A DNA stretch of 64,000 nt from Alphaproteobacteria bacterium (GTDB lineage: Bacteria > Pseudomonadota > Alphaproteobacteria > Micavibrionales > Micavibrionaceae): NCBI GenBank assembly GCA_016125135.1, contig WGMJ01000016.1, positions 1-64,000 of the forward strand, in the 5' to 3' direction. Shown here piece after piece: positions 9,557 through 16,005 of the stretch. How positions within the stretch are numbered: position 1 is the first letter of the stretch; the number at the start of each line of letters is the position of its first letter. The notes below the pieces were generated by a model. It saw nothing but the letters and a program-made list of their open reading frames with translations, had not been told where the DNA came from and made no database searches. The position numbers and the translations under genes were made by a program.

Positions 9557-10435
9557 CTAGAACGGCTTGAAGTCAACGGGTTTCGCAGCGTTATCGGGAA
9601 AATCGGTCGTGCCCAAGTGCAGGCTACGCGCCATGCTGTGGCGTCGTGCCCGTACAATATCCGCAGCTTCAAGCAATGTGGCAACCTGATAATCCGGTTT
9701 GATGAGCCTTGAATAGGCCTTCTCGTAGTTCGGGCGGAAGCCACCAGGAACGAAGATGGTAATAAAGCCGGCCTGTTGTGCATAGGCAATATCACTATCA
9801 AGCTGGTCGCCCATCATGATGTGCGGGAAGCGTGGTGCGGCGGGGTAACGTTTTGCCAGCTCGACATAGGTCTCTGTTGTTTTTTTGCCAACGAGCAAAC
9901 GCTCGGCGAAGTAATGTGTGAGGCCATAATGTTCAAGAATGCGGCGGCAGCGTTCGGTATCCTTGTTCTCTGTAATAAGAACAAGCGCATCAGAATCGTG
10001 GTGAAGTCGCTCGAGTGCTTCTTTCACACCAGGCAGAAGTTCCGGTATGCCGTCAACGAAGGCATAGCGGTTAAACTTATCGGCAATTGTTTCAACGGCT
10101 GTCGCGGGCAGGCCCCACGGCTCTGCAACATTTTCATCCAGCGCAGAAGCAAGGGCAACGTCTCTTTCATTTCTCAAAGCGCCGGCATGAAGAGCAACAG
10201 CACGCACCAGTAATTTTGCGTCATAGGCTTTTGCGCCATTTTTGTGCTGGATAATGGCTTCGTCTAAATCGCGGACAAAGCGCAGGCGTTCTTCGCGGCT
10301 CTCGAGCCCTTTGACGTTATAGAGCTTTTCAACATCATTCAGGATCTCCAGATGTGCGTCTTCAAAAAGTTTGTTTGTGTCGATGATAAGGTTATCAAGG
10401 TCGATAAAAGTAATCAGTGGTGCGCTCACAGTCAT
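9557..10435 (-). CDS. HAD-superfamily hydrolase
   Basis: Haloacid-dehalogenase-type hydrolase, probably a phosphatase. Motif I is FIDLDNLIIDT, with the nucleophile and acid Asp residues present but Asn replacing the usual Gly after DxD. Motif II is the Thr in LVLITENKD, the motif III lysine lies in LVGKKTTETY, and the acidic motif IV is MMGDQLDSDIAYAQQAG. About 290 residues including an alpha-helical cap. The start is put at the ATG at 10435; a GTG at 10444 would overlap the preceding gene's stop. It is probably coupled to the unknown gene and SIS isomerase upstream, so a sugar-phosphate substrate is plausible but not shown. Confidence 0.85.
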   Translation of the reverse strand: MTVSAPLITFIDLDNLIIDTNKLFEDAHLEILNDVEKLYNVKGLESREERLRFVRDLDEAIIQHKNGAKAYDAKLLVRAVALHAGALRNERDVALASALDENVAEPWGLPATAVETIADKFNRYAFVDGIPELLPGVKEALERLHHDSDALVLITENKDTERCRRILEHYGLTHYFAERLLVGKKTTETYVELAKRYPAAPRFPHIMMGDQLDSDIAYAQQAGFITIFVPGGFRPNYEKAYSRLIKPDYQVATLLEAADIVRARRHSMARSLHLGTTDFPDNAAKPVDFKPF

Positions 10436-10440
10436 ATGTC

Positions 10441-10911
10441 TCACCCATGTGCCAATGTTAAAGGTTTTAGTGGCTGGCCGTTTGTATAGGCCATATAATT
10501 GTCACGCACTTCTTCAGCGTGGTATACCCACACAAATTCGCCGCAGATATGGGAGTAATTTCCCTGTTCATTTAAAACAACTGCTTTTTCGAGGGGGATA
10601 TTTTTTAGTCTCGCCGAAAGTGCATAAACCAAAAGCTCGGCACGTGTTTTCGCATCATAATGCTCGGGGTAGAGAAGATTATCTTCAATGCGTAATCTTG
10701 TTTCTTCAACAAAGGCCAGTTGCTGCGCTTCATCGCCAAGCTCTACTTGCGGTATGGCAATACGTGCAACCTGCGAAAGCAGGAAGAGAGACGCATCGTC
10801 GTCACGCGAAAGGGCAGATTGTTCTGGCATAAGGGAATCTATAGCAAGCCAGAAGACATAATGGAAGGGCAAAGGGTTGTCAGGCTTATTGGTAGCCGAC
10901 TTTTTGCGCAC
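10441..10911 (-). CDS. Hypothetical protein in SIS/HAD operon
   Basis: 156 residues, soluble, not recognised. The start MRKKSATNK uses a GTG that overlaps the end of the SIS gene by 26 bases; an internal ATG (MPEQSALSRDD) near 10830 is an alternative, so the N-terminus is unsure. The middle is helical and the end contains GEFVWVYHAEEVRDNYMAYT. Its position between a GlmS-like isomerase and a HAD phosphatase suggests a shared pathway, but nothing in the sequence points to chemistry. Confidence 0.6.
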   Translation of the reverse strand: MRKKSATNKPDNPLPFHYVFWLAIDSLMPEQSALSRDDDASLFLLSQVARIAIPQVELGDEAQQLAFVEETRLRIEDNLLYPEHYDAKTRAELLVYALSARLKNIPLEKAVVLNEQGNYSHICGEFVWVYHAEEVRDNYMAYTNGQPLKPLTLAHG

Positions 10912-11866
10912 GTTTTGGCTTATCTATGTTTATTTTCAAGGCGTTAGCTGTGCCTAATAGCAAAGCCCAACCAGCAGCCAAATGTGTATAAGCTGCCAGA
11001 TTTGCAGGTGCTTGCGGCAAAACTATGGTGGGGAACGGTGTTTCCTGCGGGGCGAGCGCAATAATATGTGCGTCTGCTTGATCCTCTAATACTTGCTTGA
11101 ATTTAGTAGTGTGGGCACGGGGTGGATCAAGGAGAACAATTACATCATGCGCTTTGATGGTCTCTTGCGGGCCATGCAAAACTCCCGTGCCGCTCAGGCT
11201 GATAGCTTTTTTGCATGTCTCGGAAAATTTCAAAGCCAGTTCATCGCCTAATCCATTTGCAGGGCCAACAAAATAAATTGTTTCGGCATTTGCGATTTGT
11301 TCGATCATCTTTGCAGTTGGCGTGCTATCAAGAATTTGTTTCACTGCATTTGCAGTTGCTTGTAAATCGTGGGCCGTAAATTGATTTGGTAAAAGCGATT
11401 GCAGGAATAAAGCCTGTTCTACAACGCTTTTTGTTGCGGCTACAGCTTCTTCAGCGCCGCAGCCTAGTACATAAACATGGTTTGCGCAGCGCTCTGCCAA
11501 AGGCGATGCGCCATCACGCGTAATAGAAAAAATATTTTTATGACCCTGCGTGCGAAGTTTTTCTTCGAGGTCGAGTATCTCTTTCGTCTTGCCGCTATTG
11601 CTGATCAGAACGACATGTGCATCATCATGGGTATGGGCGAGGGCATCAACGCCGCCTTCTGCCGAGATAAAAGGGCCATGCGCTAACTTGCGTGATTCAA
11701 AAATCATGTTGCCCGCAGGGAAGTGCCGGCTGGAACCTTCGGCAATAATGTGAATACGCTTTGCTTGGCCGAGAGGCGCGAAAGCTTCATGGGTCTGCGT
11801 ATTAAAGGCGTCCAGCACCTTCACGGCTTCATGCATTTCTTTCGCGGTAACGGGGCCGAATTCCAT
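10886..11866 (-). CDS. SIS-domain (GlmS-like isomerase) protein
   Basis: A 326-residue double-SIS protein resembling the isomerase half of glucosamine-6-phosphate synthase, without the glutaminase domain. First SIS domain: EGSSRHFPAGNM and SNSGKTKEILD, the phosphosugar-binding serine loop. Linker: EEAVAATKSVVEQ. Second SIS domain: FVGPANGLGDELALKFSETCKK and GTGVLHGPQETI, equivalent to the ELKHGP region of GlmS. Proteins of this shape include AgaS/FrlB-type aldose-ketose isomerases or deglycases and sugar sensors. It heads the leftward operon with a HAD phosphatase. The substrate cannot be told from sequence. Confidence 0.85.
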   Translation of the reverse strand: MEFGPVTAKEMHEAVKVLDAFNTQTHEAFAPLGQAKRIHIIAEGSSRHFPAGNMIFESRKLAHGPFISAEGGVDALAHTHDDAHVVLISNSGKTKEILDLEEKLRTQGHKNIFSITRDGASPLAERCANHVYVLGCGAEEAVAATKSVVEQALFLQSLLPNQFTAHDLQATANAVKQILDSTPTAKMIEQIANAETIYFVGPANGLGDELALKFSETCKKAISLSGTGVLHGPQETIKAHDVIVLLDPPRAHTTKFKQVLEDQADAHIIALAPQETPFPTIVLPQAPANLAAYTHLAAGWALLLGTANALKINIDKPKRAQKVGYQ

Positions 11867-11928
11867 GGCTTATTGTGGCCTATCTATATGATATATAAAA
11901 GCTTTTTATGGCCATGGGAAGTTTTCGG

Positions 11929-11957
11929 TTGCAATCCCTTAATTATTTACATAATAT
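11929..11957 (+). promoter_or_regulatory. Promoter with leaderless geometry
   Basis: TTGCAA (11929-11934), a 17-base spacer, then TAATAT (11952-11957). The ATG of the next gene starts 7 bases after the -10, at the expected transcription start, so the message would have essentially no 5' leader. Confidence 0.5.
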
Positions 11958-11963
11958 GTAGCT

Positions 11964-12554
11964 ATGCTTAACTGGGATAAAAACCGGATATTAGGCCTTT
12001 TTAACGCGGGTGGGGCCAATGCACCCCAACGTAATCCGGATTCTTCCGGTGCGTTGATGACGCCTATTGAGTCGAGTGGCGCCACGATTGTTTTATCTCC
12101 GGATACATTCTCACCTGATGTTATCCAGCATATGCTATCAATACATGCGGATAATTCTGATCAGGAAGTTGGCTTCTATAGAATCATAGATGGACAAAGA
12201 GCGTGGATTGCAGCTGAAAGCGGCACGGATCGCACATCCGGATCAAGGGTTCATGCATTGCGCGGTGATGCCGTTGCTATGAACGAGCACGGTATAACAG
12301 ACCCTGCACAGGTTACATACTTAAAGCCGGTACGGGGGAAAATCCCGACGCCCGAACCAGGGCAAAGCGTACTGGTTTACAGTACAGGTGGAATAAAAAA
12401 AATCACAACCACATCAACGGTGTTTCCAAATAACAGTCTTTTCAGCTTTACGGGAGACCCTCGGGATTCATTATTGGCGGTCATTACTTTTGAGCCGCCA
12501 CCGAATAATCTGGAAGCGGCAACAGGCCCCGTAATTCGCCCCGCCACACCGTAA
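11964..12554 (+). CDS. Orphan hypothetical protein, 196 aa
   Basis: Starts MLNWDKNRILGLFN and is not recognised. No signal peptide or membrane segment is visible. The protein is rich in Ser, Thr, Pro and Gly, with a proline-rich C-terminus (ITFEPPPNNLEAATG), giving the look of a beta-rich or partly disordered protein. There is no Shine-Dalgarno; instead a good sigma-70-like promoter places the transcript start at or next to the ATG, suggesting leaderless translation. It stands alone, between the divergent SIS operon and the esterase-like gene. No function is proposed. Confidence 0.65.
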   Translation: MLNWDKNRILGLFNAGGANAPQRNPDSSGALMTPIESSGATIVLSPDTFSPDVIQHMLSIHADNSDQEVGFYRIIDGQRAWIAAESGTDRTSGSRVHALRGDAVAMNEHGITDPAQVTYLKPVRGKIPTPEPGQSVLVYSTGGIKKITTTSTVFPNNSLFSFTGDPRDSLLAVITFEPPPNNLEAATGPVIRPATP

Positions 12555-12576
12555 ATAAAGCTCCAGCATATTTTCC

Positions 12577-12603
12577 TTGACAAATAGGAATTTATTTTAT
12601 ACT
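12577..12603 (+). promoter_or_regulatory. Putative promoter of the esterase/tail-spike-like gene
   Basis: A perfect TTGACA at 12577-12582 and TATACT at 12598-12603, in an AT-rich gap about 50 bases before the gene. The spacer is only 15 bases, shorter than ideal, so strength is uncertain. Confidence 0.4.
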
Positions 12604-12650
12604 CTGAAACTCTTCAAGCCCCACGTGTATCCAAAAAAAGGAAAGAAAAA

Positions 12651-13979
12651 ATGCTGAACCCGCTCATGCATGCGCGGGCGCAAAACGCGCCTGCGTATAT
12701 ACCTGTGTTCGATTATATCGGTGCTGCGAATGTGCCTGCCCATATTGCGGCGGCCAATTTTAGCCAGTTCACGCAAGGCACGCTTGTTTTCGAATATGAT
12801 GACCCTGCGGTGCGCACGGCAGCGGCCAACCAAGGCGTACTTTATATTGGCGACACAACGGCCAATAATTTTTATTTCATACAAAAGAAAACATCACCCG
12901 CCGGTTCAATGAACCCGTGGACGCGTTCGGGCGGTGTGAACGGTGTTAATAATTTTGTGCAGGCCGACACATTCAACCACGGACGTGTGAAAGTGGCAAT
13001 TGCATGGAACGGAACCGATGTAAAATTCTATATTAACGGGCTTTTATTTTGCCACGATACAAATGTAACTGCACCCGTAATCTTTAATGACGGGGTGCGC
13101 ATTGGTACGGGCGCGAATGGTGGCTCGACGCTTGCGGGCATTACCAAGCAGCGTTTGCGCTATTATAATGGCCAGCTACCAACAAGCGAACTGCGCAAAT
13201 TAACCCGCGTTGAAACAATTATCAGCGGGGCCAGCTATAATAATGACATGAATGTTGTTGCGTTTCTGGGGCAATCAAATGCTTCAGGGCAGGGAAATAT
13301 TGGCAGTGTGCCGACCTATACAAATACAAGCTTGATGAAACTGATCGGGAATGACGGCGTTTTGAAATCATACGCCGACCCGTTTGATGCAACGGCCAGC
13401 GCTATTTTGCCACGCCTGTCCGATGGAACAGCGCCAGCGCTTTCTTACGCGGGCCGCGTGATTGATCTTGTTGCAGGCGCAACAGGTAAAACAACGGCTG
13501 CAGTGCCTGTCACGCTGCCTACAACTAGTATTGTGTCTGACTGGACACCGGAATTCGCTGCAGCGACAAATCGTAAAACCTATGGTGCGGTTTTATTTGC
13601 GGCGGTCCATCAGCTCCGTATGGCCAAACAGCACGGCCGCATGAAGGCGATTGTTTATCATCAGGGCGAACGTGATGCGGCGCTGGCAACCAGCAGTGCT
13701 AACTATGCTGCGCATTTGCAACTGGTCTGCCGCGAGCTTCAACGCGAATGCCCCGGCGTGCCGATATATATTATTTCGCTGCATACATGGCATAGCGGCA
13801 CAGGCGCTACAGAAACAAACTGGAATAATATTCAAACCGCACAGAATAATTTTGTTATGGCGGGGGTTAGCGTTATTCCAGCTGCAGGGAAATCAGTCAT
13901 CAGCGGCACCGAAGTTCACCTCGATGCCGCCGGACTGATCAGCCTCGGCGATGATATCGCCGCTGCGATTATTGGCTAG
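12651..13979 (+). CDS. LamG-like plus SGNH/sialate-O-acetylesterase-like protein
   Basis: 442 residues in two parts. Residues about 1-190 look like a concanavalin/LamG-type beta sandwich (YIGDTTANNFYFIQKK, VKVAIAWNGTDVKFYINGLL, RIGTGANGG). Residues about 205-442 form an SGNH hydrolase of the SASA/CE6 type: the nucleophile serine lies in VVAFLGQSNASGQG, a block with AIVYHQGERDA follows, and the acid/base pair is probably in TEVHLDAAG near the end. This binding-module-plus-deacetylase plan is seen in phage tail spikes and in enzymes trimming O-acetylated glycans. There is no classical signal peptide. A purine-rich Shine-Dalgarno (AAAGGAAAG) precedes the ATG. It could be a prophage remnant or a host surface enzyme; no other phage gene is nearby. 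Confidence 0.75.
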   Translation: MLNPLMHARAQNAPAYIPVFDYIGAANVPAHIAAANFSQFTQGTLVFEYDDPAVRTAAANQGVLYIGDTTANNFYFIQKKTSPAGSMNPWTRSGGVNGVNNFVQADTFNHGRVKVAIAWNGTDVKFYINGLLFCHDTNVTAPVIFNDGVRIGTGANGGSTLAGITKQRLRYYNGQLPTSELRKLTRVETIISGASYNNDMNVVAFLGQSNASGQGNIGSVPTYTNTSLMKLIGNDGVLKSYADPFDATASAILPRLSDGTAPALSYAGRVIDLVAGATGKTTAAVPVTLPTTSIVSDWTPEFAAATNRKTYGAVLFAAVHQLRMAKQHGRMKAIVYHQGERDAALATSSANYAAHLQLVCRELQRECPGVPIYIISLHTWHSGTGATETNWNNIQTAQNNFVMAGVSVIPAAGKSVISGTEVHLDAAGLISLGDDIAAAIIG

Positions 13980-13981
13980 GG

Positions 13982-14407
13982 TTATTTTGGCCTGAAATGC
14001 GAGGCGACCGACAGAATGATGCGCCTTGCCAATTTATCAGGATCATCTTCGGTAATAAGATCCCCTGCAGATTTGCCAACCATGTAAGTGACAACGCCGT
14101 TAGCGCTCGCGTTGATGATCATTGCAGGGATAGTACCGATGCCCGTGTAGGCGAAGTAGCTATTCGCAAGCTTCATGCCTGTCATCATTGTGCCAACGCC
14201 ACCTGCTACAGCTGCGCCAACCCTTACCGCAGTGCCCATATCCATAGGCCTGTCCGCAACGCGGGCAACATCGTAGATCATCTTGGCCCACGAACCTGCG
14301 AGAAAGGGCACATCAATATGTCCGCCGAGGGCGCCAGGGATGCCTACAGCAGCATTGGTGAATGCATATTTTAAAATGCAGTTGTTGATATCATCTTGCT
14401 TTGACAT
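13982..14407 (-). CDS. Gly/Ala-rich hydrophobic protein, 141 aa
   Basis: Starts MSKQDDINNCILKYAF. Two or three hydrophobic stretches are rich in Gly and Ala (TAVRVGAAVAGGVGTMM, IPAMIINASANGVVTYMVG), ending in a charged tail (DDPDKLARRIILSVASHF). The WAKMIYDVAR segment followed by small-residue helices faintly recalls DUF697-type membrane proteins, but this is not firm. A strong purine run (AAAGGGGG) lies before the ATG. It sits 14 bases after the glycine-zipper/HGN-repeat gene and is probably co-transcribed with it. It ends two bases from the opposing esterase gene. Function unknown. Confidence 0.7.
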   Translation of the reverse strand: MSKQDDINNCILKYAFTNAAVGIPGALGGHIDVPFLAGSWAKMIYDVARVADRPMDMGTAVRVGAAVAGGVGTMMTGMKLANSYFAYTGIGTIPAMIINASANGVVTYMVGKSAGDLITEDDPDKLARRIILSVASHFRPK

Positions 14408-14421
14408 TTTGTACCCCCTTT

Positions 14422-14802
14422 CTAGATTCTAATGCCATGACCATTCGTTGGCTGATTGCCATGAATGTTGGTGTTAGTGGGGTTGCCGTGCCCATTTGTG
14501 GGTTGGTTACCGTGGACGTTATTATCCATCGGGTTGCCATGAATGTCGGTACCGTCTGCATGGTCAAACAAGGTGCCATGATGATGGCTTGTTGGATCCG
14601 CAGGGTCGATGCCATCAATACCGCTCGCATCAACGCCTTCAGCGCCTTCAATCCCCACCAATCCCAGCGGGCTACCAGCGGCCATAACGGCAGCACCTTT
14701 AGCGAATATCGCACCTAGTACAGGGCCACCAATAATTGTGCCAACTGTCCCACCTGCAATTGCTGCCAATTTTACTTTTATCAATCCACCTATAAAACTC
14801 AT
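14422..14802 (-). CDS. Glycine-zipper protein with His-Gly-Asn repeats
   Basis: 126 residues in two halves. The N-terminal half is a hydrophobic Gly-rich segment (AIAGGTVGTIIGGPVLGAIF) of glycine-zipper type, likely to insert in or oligomerise at a membrane. The C-terminal half is polar and low-complexity: HHHGTLFDHADG followed by two 17-residue repeats of the pattern HGNPxxxNxHGNQPTNG and a final HGIRI. An optimal AGGAGG Shine-Dalgarno precedes the ATG, suggesting high expression. The 5' region holds a perfect 10-base inverted repeat and a structured intergenic element. The His/Asn-rich tail could bind metal or a surface partner; neither is shown. I do not recognise a family. Confidence 0.7.
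   Translation of the reverse strand: MSFIGGLIKVKLAAIAGGTVGTIIGGPVLGAIFAKGAAVMAAGSPLGLVGIEGAEGVDASGIDGIDPADPTSHHHGTLFDHADGTDIHGNPMDNNVHGNQPTNGHGNPTNTNIHGNQPTNGHGIRI
14440..14541 (-). repeat. Two tandem 51-bp coding repeats (17 aa each)
   Basis: Residues 88-104 and 105-121 of the glycine-zipper protein share HGNP...N(V/I)HGNQPTNG. Only positions 5-7 and 9 of the unit differ. The copies occupy 14491-14541 and 14440-14490 and probably arose by a recent tandem duplication. Confidence 0.8.
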
Positions 14803-14837
14803 ATTTTCCTCCTGTTGTTAAAGTTATGAGTATCCTT

Positions 14838-14860
14838 TTCGAACAAACCATTTGTTCGAA
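14838..14860. promoter_or_regulatory. Perfect 10-bp inverted repeat, possible operator
   Basis: TTCGAACAAA (14838-14847) and TTTGTTCGAA (14851-14860) flank a 3-base centre, about 40 bases upstream of the glycine-zipper gene start. A GATACT -10-like hexamer on the minus strand lies immediately downstream, so a bound repressor would cover the promoter. A hairpin in the leader RNA is the alternative reading. Confidence 0.5.
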
Positions 14861-14901
14861 TTGAATTTTGTTTAGTTAAAGATGCAGAAACCCATCGCGC
14901 T

Positions 14902-14914
14902 GGAACATTGTTCC
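14902..14914. promoter_or_regulatory. Second GAAC/GTTC palindrome upstream
   Basis: GGAACA and TGTTCC around a single central base. It shares the GAAC...GTTC core with the larger inverted repeat about 50 bases closer to the gene, hinting at paired sites for one regulator. The spacings differ, so this is tentative. Confidence 0.3.
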
Positions 14915-14964
14915 GGCACGGAAGATAACTCCGCGTTTCGCTTTTTTAGATAAAGAGAGCCCGC

Positions 14965-15037
14965 CCCCTGATGCTCAGCAGCAGAAGTTCATCACGCGCG
15001 TAGTGGCGCGCGGCAACCTAGGGTTGCGCATCAGGGG
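14965..15037. ncRNA. Structured intergenic element, three nested helices
   Basis: An outer 10-bp stem (CCCCTGATGC 14965-14974 with GCATCAGGGG 15028-15037) encloses two hairpins: CGCGCG 14995-15000 with CGCGCG 15007-15012, and GCAACC 15013-15018 with GGTTGC 15022-15027. The two inner hairpins abut, giving a near-perfect multi-branch fold. It lies between the terminator of the histidine-rich gene and the glycine-zipper gene. It could be a leader RNA or riboswitch, a small RNA, or a mobile palindromic element. I do not recognise a known family, and the strand is undecided; the minus strand would place it 5' of the glycine-zipper gene. Confidence 0.5.
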
Positions 15038-15064
15038 ATAAAAAAATCACTCGTCAGAGTGATT
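15038..15064 (-). terminator. Rho-independent terminator of the histidine-rich gene
   Basis: On the minus strand, AATCACTC and GAGTGATT (15045-15064) form an 8-bp stem with a 4-base loop, followed by a run of T residues (15044 downward). It begins 2 bases after the stop of the histidine-rich gene. It ends that transcript before the structured element. Confidence 0.75.
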
Positions 15065-15066
15065 GT

Positions 15067-15258
15067 TTAAGCGTGGCTTTTATCGTCCTTGTGGCCCACC
15101 TTTGCGTGGCCTGTCCGCGCGCTCACATGAATAATCTCGTCATGCTTGCCGTGATGGCCTTGGTGGTGCTCACCATGATGATGACCGTGATGATGTGTGC
15201 AGCCACAGCCTGAAGAAGCGGCGGATGCAGAGTCACTGCCTTTTTGATGTTGAGCCAT
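15067..15258 (-). CDS. Histidine-rich metal-binding-type mini-protein
   Basis: 63 residues, of which 16 are His, with the block THHHGHHHGEHHQGHHGKHD next to a CGC pair. The composition is typical of nickel, zinc or copper storage or buffering peptides (Hpn-like or metallochaperone tails), but no homologue is recalled. The polar Ser/Ala-rich N-terminus lacks a signal peptide, so it is probably cytoplasmic. An optimal AGGAGG Shine-Dalgarno and a terminator straight after the stop make it a compact monocistronic gene. A TTGACA element lies upstream. Confidence 0.75.
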   Translation of the reverse strand: MAQHQKGSDSASAASSGCGCTHHHGHHHGEHHQGHHGKHDEIIHVSARTGHAKVGHKDDKSHA

Positions 15259-15290
15259 ATGAAACCTCCTGTTTTATAATGTTATAATTA

Positions 15291-15319
15291 ATAAAAACAA
15301 AACTTTCCGAAAGTGTCAA
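15291..15319 (-). promoter_or_regulatory. Putative promoter of the histidine-rich gene
   Basis: On the minus strand a perfect TTGACA (15319-15314) is followed by a 17-base spacer and TTTTAT (15296-15291), a weak -10, inside a very AT-rich gap. It lies 33 bases before the start codon. Confidence 0.35.
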
Positions 15320-15448
15320 TAACTATATATAAAATAGCAATAATATTTCAATTTTATGAATTATGTCCTCTTTTGCTTGGGGGTGCAAGGGCCTATGCTG
15401 TATCCTTATCTAAATAACAAAAAATATAAACTGAACAGGTTGAGTACA

Positions 15449-15964
15449 ATGAGTTTAGATGATTCCGCATCACGTCGTTATTTTTCTGCGGCGACAAAGG
15501 GTAAGCAGGTCAGCACGGAAGACGAACGTGCCGTTATTGATGCTGCCGTATCAATGCTTGGAGATGTGGCGCACTTATTGAGATCGTCACTGGATAATGT
15601 GCGTAATCCACTTAAAGATTCTTTTGGTACGCCACAAAGTGCGGAACCGGTGGATATTTCTGCAGATGCTAAAAGCAGGATTTGGTTCTTACTGGTGAAT
15701 ATTGACCGTGGTGAAGGCAATCGAGTTGGTTATCGCAAGCTGACAATTGCATTAGATCAACCAAACTCTACGCTTAAATGCAACTGGGACTATATTTTCG
15801 ATGACGAGATTCCAGCGGGTACGGATGTGCATGGCAAGAAGAACTATCCGCTTGACCAGGCAGGTATAGAAGAAATAAGGCTGGATGCGCTGGCATATTT
15901 TTCGACCTTGCCAGAGGTGAGCCTGCAGGCAGTTGCCCGCCCTCAACGTGAGCTAGTCCATTAG
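15449..15964 (+). CDS. Hypothetical protein, about 171 aa
   Basis: Unrecognised soluble protein starting MSLDDSASRRYF. A predicted helical N-terminal half (ERAVIDAAVSMLGDVAHLL) is followed by a mixed part with WFLLVNIDRGEGNRVGYRKL and CNWDYIFDDEIPAG. An in-frame ATG at 15356 would add 31 residues; the later ATG is preferred because an AGGTTGAG-like Shine-Dalgarno precedes it and the extra residues look like untranslated leader. The neighbouring EamA gene follows after about 40 bases. Function unknown. Confidence 0.65.
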   Translation: MSLDDSASRRYFSAATKGKQVSTEDERAVIDAAVSMLGDVAHLLRSSLDNVRNPLKDSFGTPQSAEPVDISADAKSRIWFLLVNIDRGEGNRVGYRKLTIALDQPNSTLKCNWDYIFDDEIPAGTDVHGKKNYPLDQAGIEEIRLDALAYFSTLPEVSLQAVARPQRELVH

Positions 15965-16005
15965 TGTTTTTAATGCTATGCTGCTGGGCATAGATAGAAA
16001 CATTT

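Noticed and set aside
13982-14802. Bacteriocin operon
   Set aside because: The glycine zippers recall class II bacteriocins, but there is no double-glycine leader, no dedicated ABC exporter or immunity gene nearby, and the tails are His/Asn-rich.
14838-14860. LexA/SOS box
   Set aside because: GAAC and GTTC are separated by 9 bases here, which matches neither the alphaproteobacterial direct-repeat box (GTTC-N7-GTTC) nor the Gram-positive GAAC-N4-GTTC box.
14965-15037. Integron attC site, hammerhead ribozyme or a named riboswitch
   Set aside because: There is no integrase or cassette array nearby, and the CTGATG is not followed by the hammerhead core (GA...GAAA). I could not match a known riboswitch consensus, so it is left as unclassified.
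12651-15258. Intact prophage
   Set aside because: Only the tail-spike-like gene suggests phage. There are no capsid, terminase, integrase or lysis genes and no attachment repeats.
15356-15448. N-terminal extension of the 171-residue protein
   Set aside because: The extra residues look like translated leader in an AT-rich region, and a Shine-Dalgarno lies before the later ATG.
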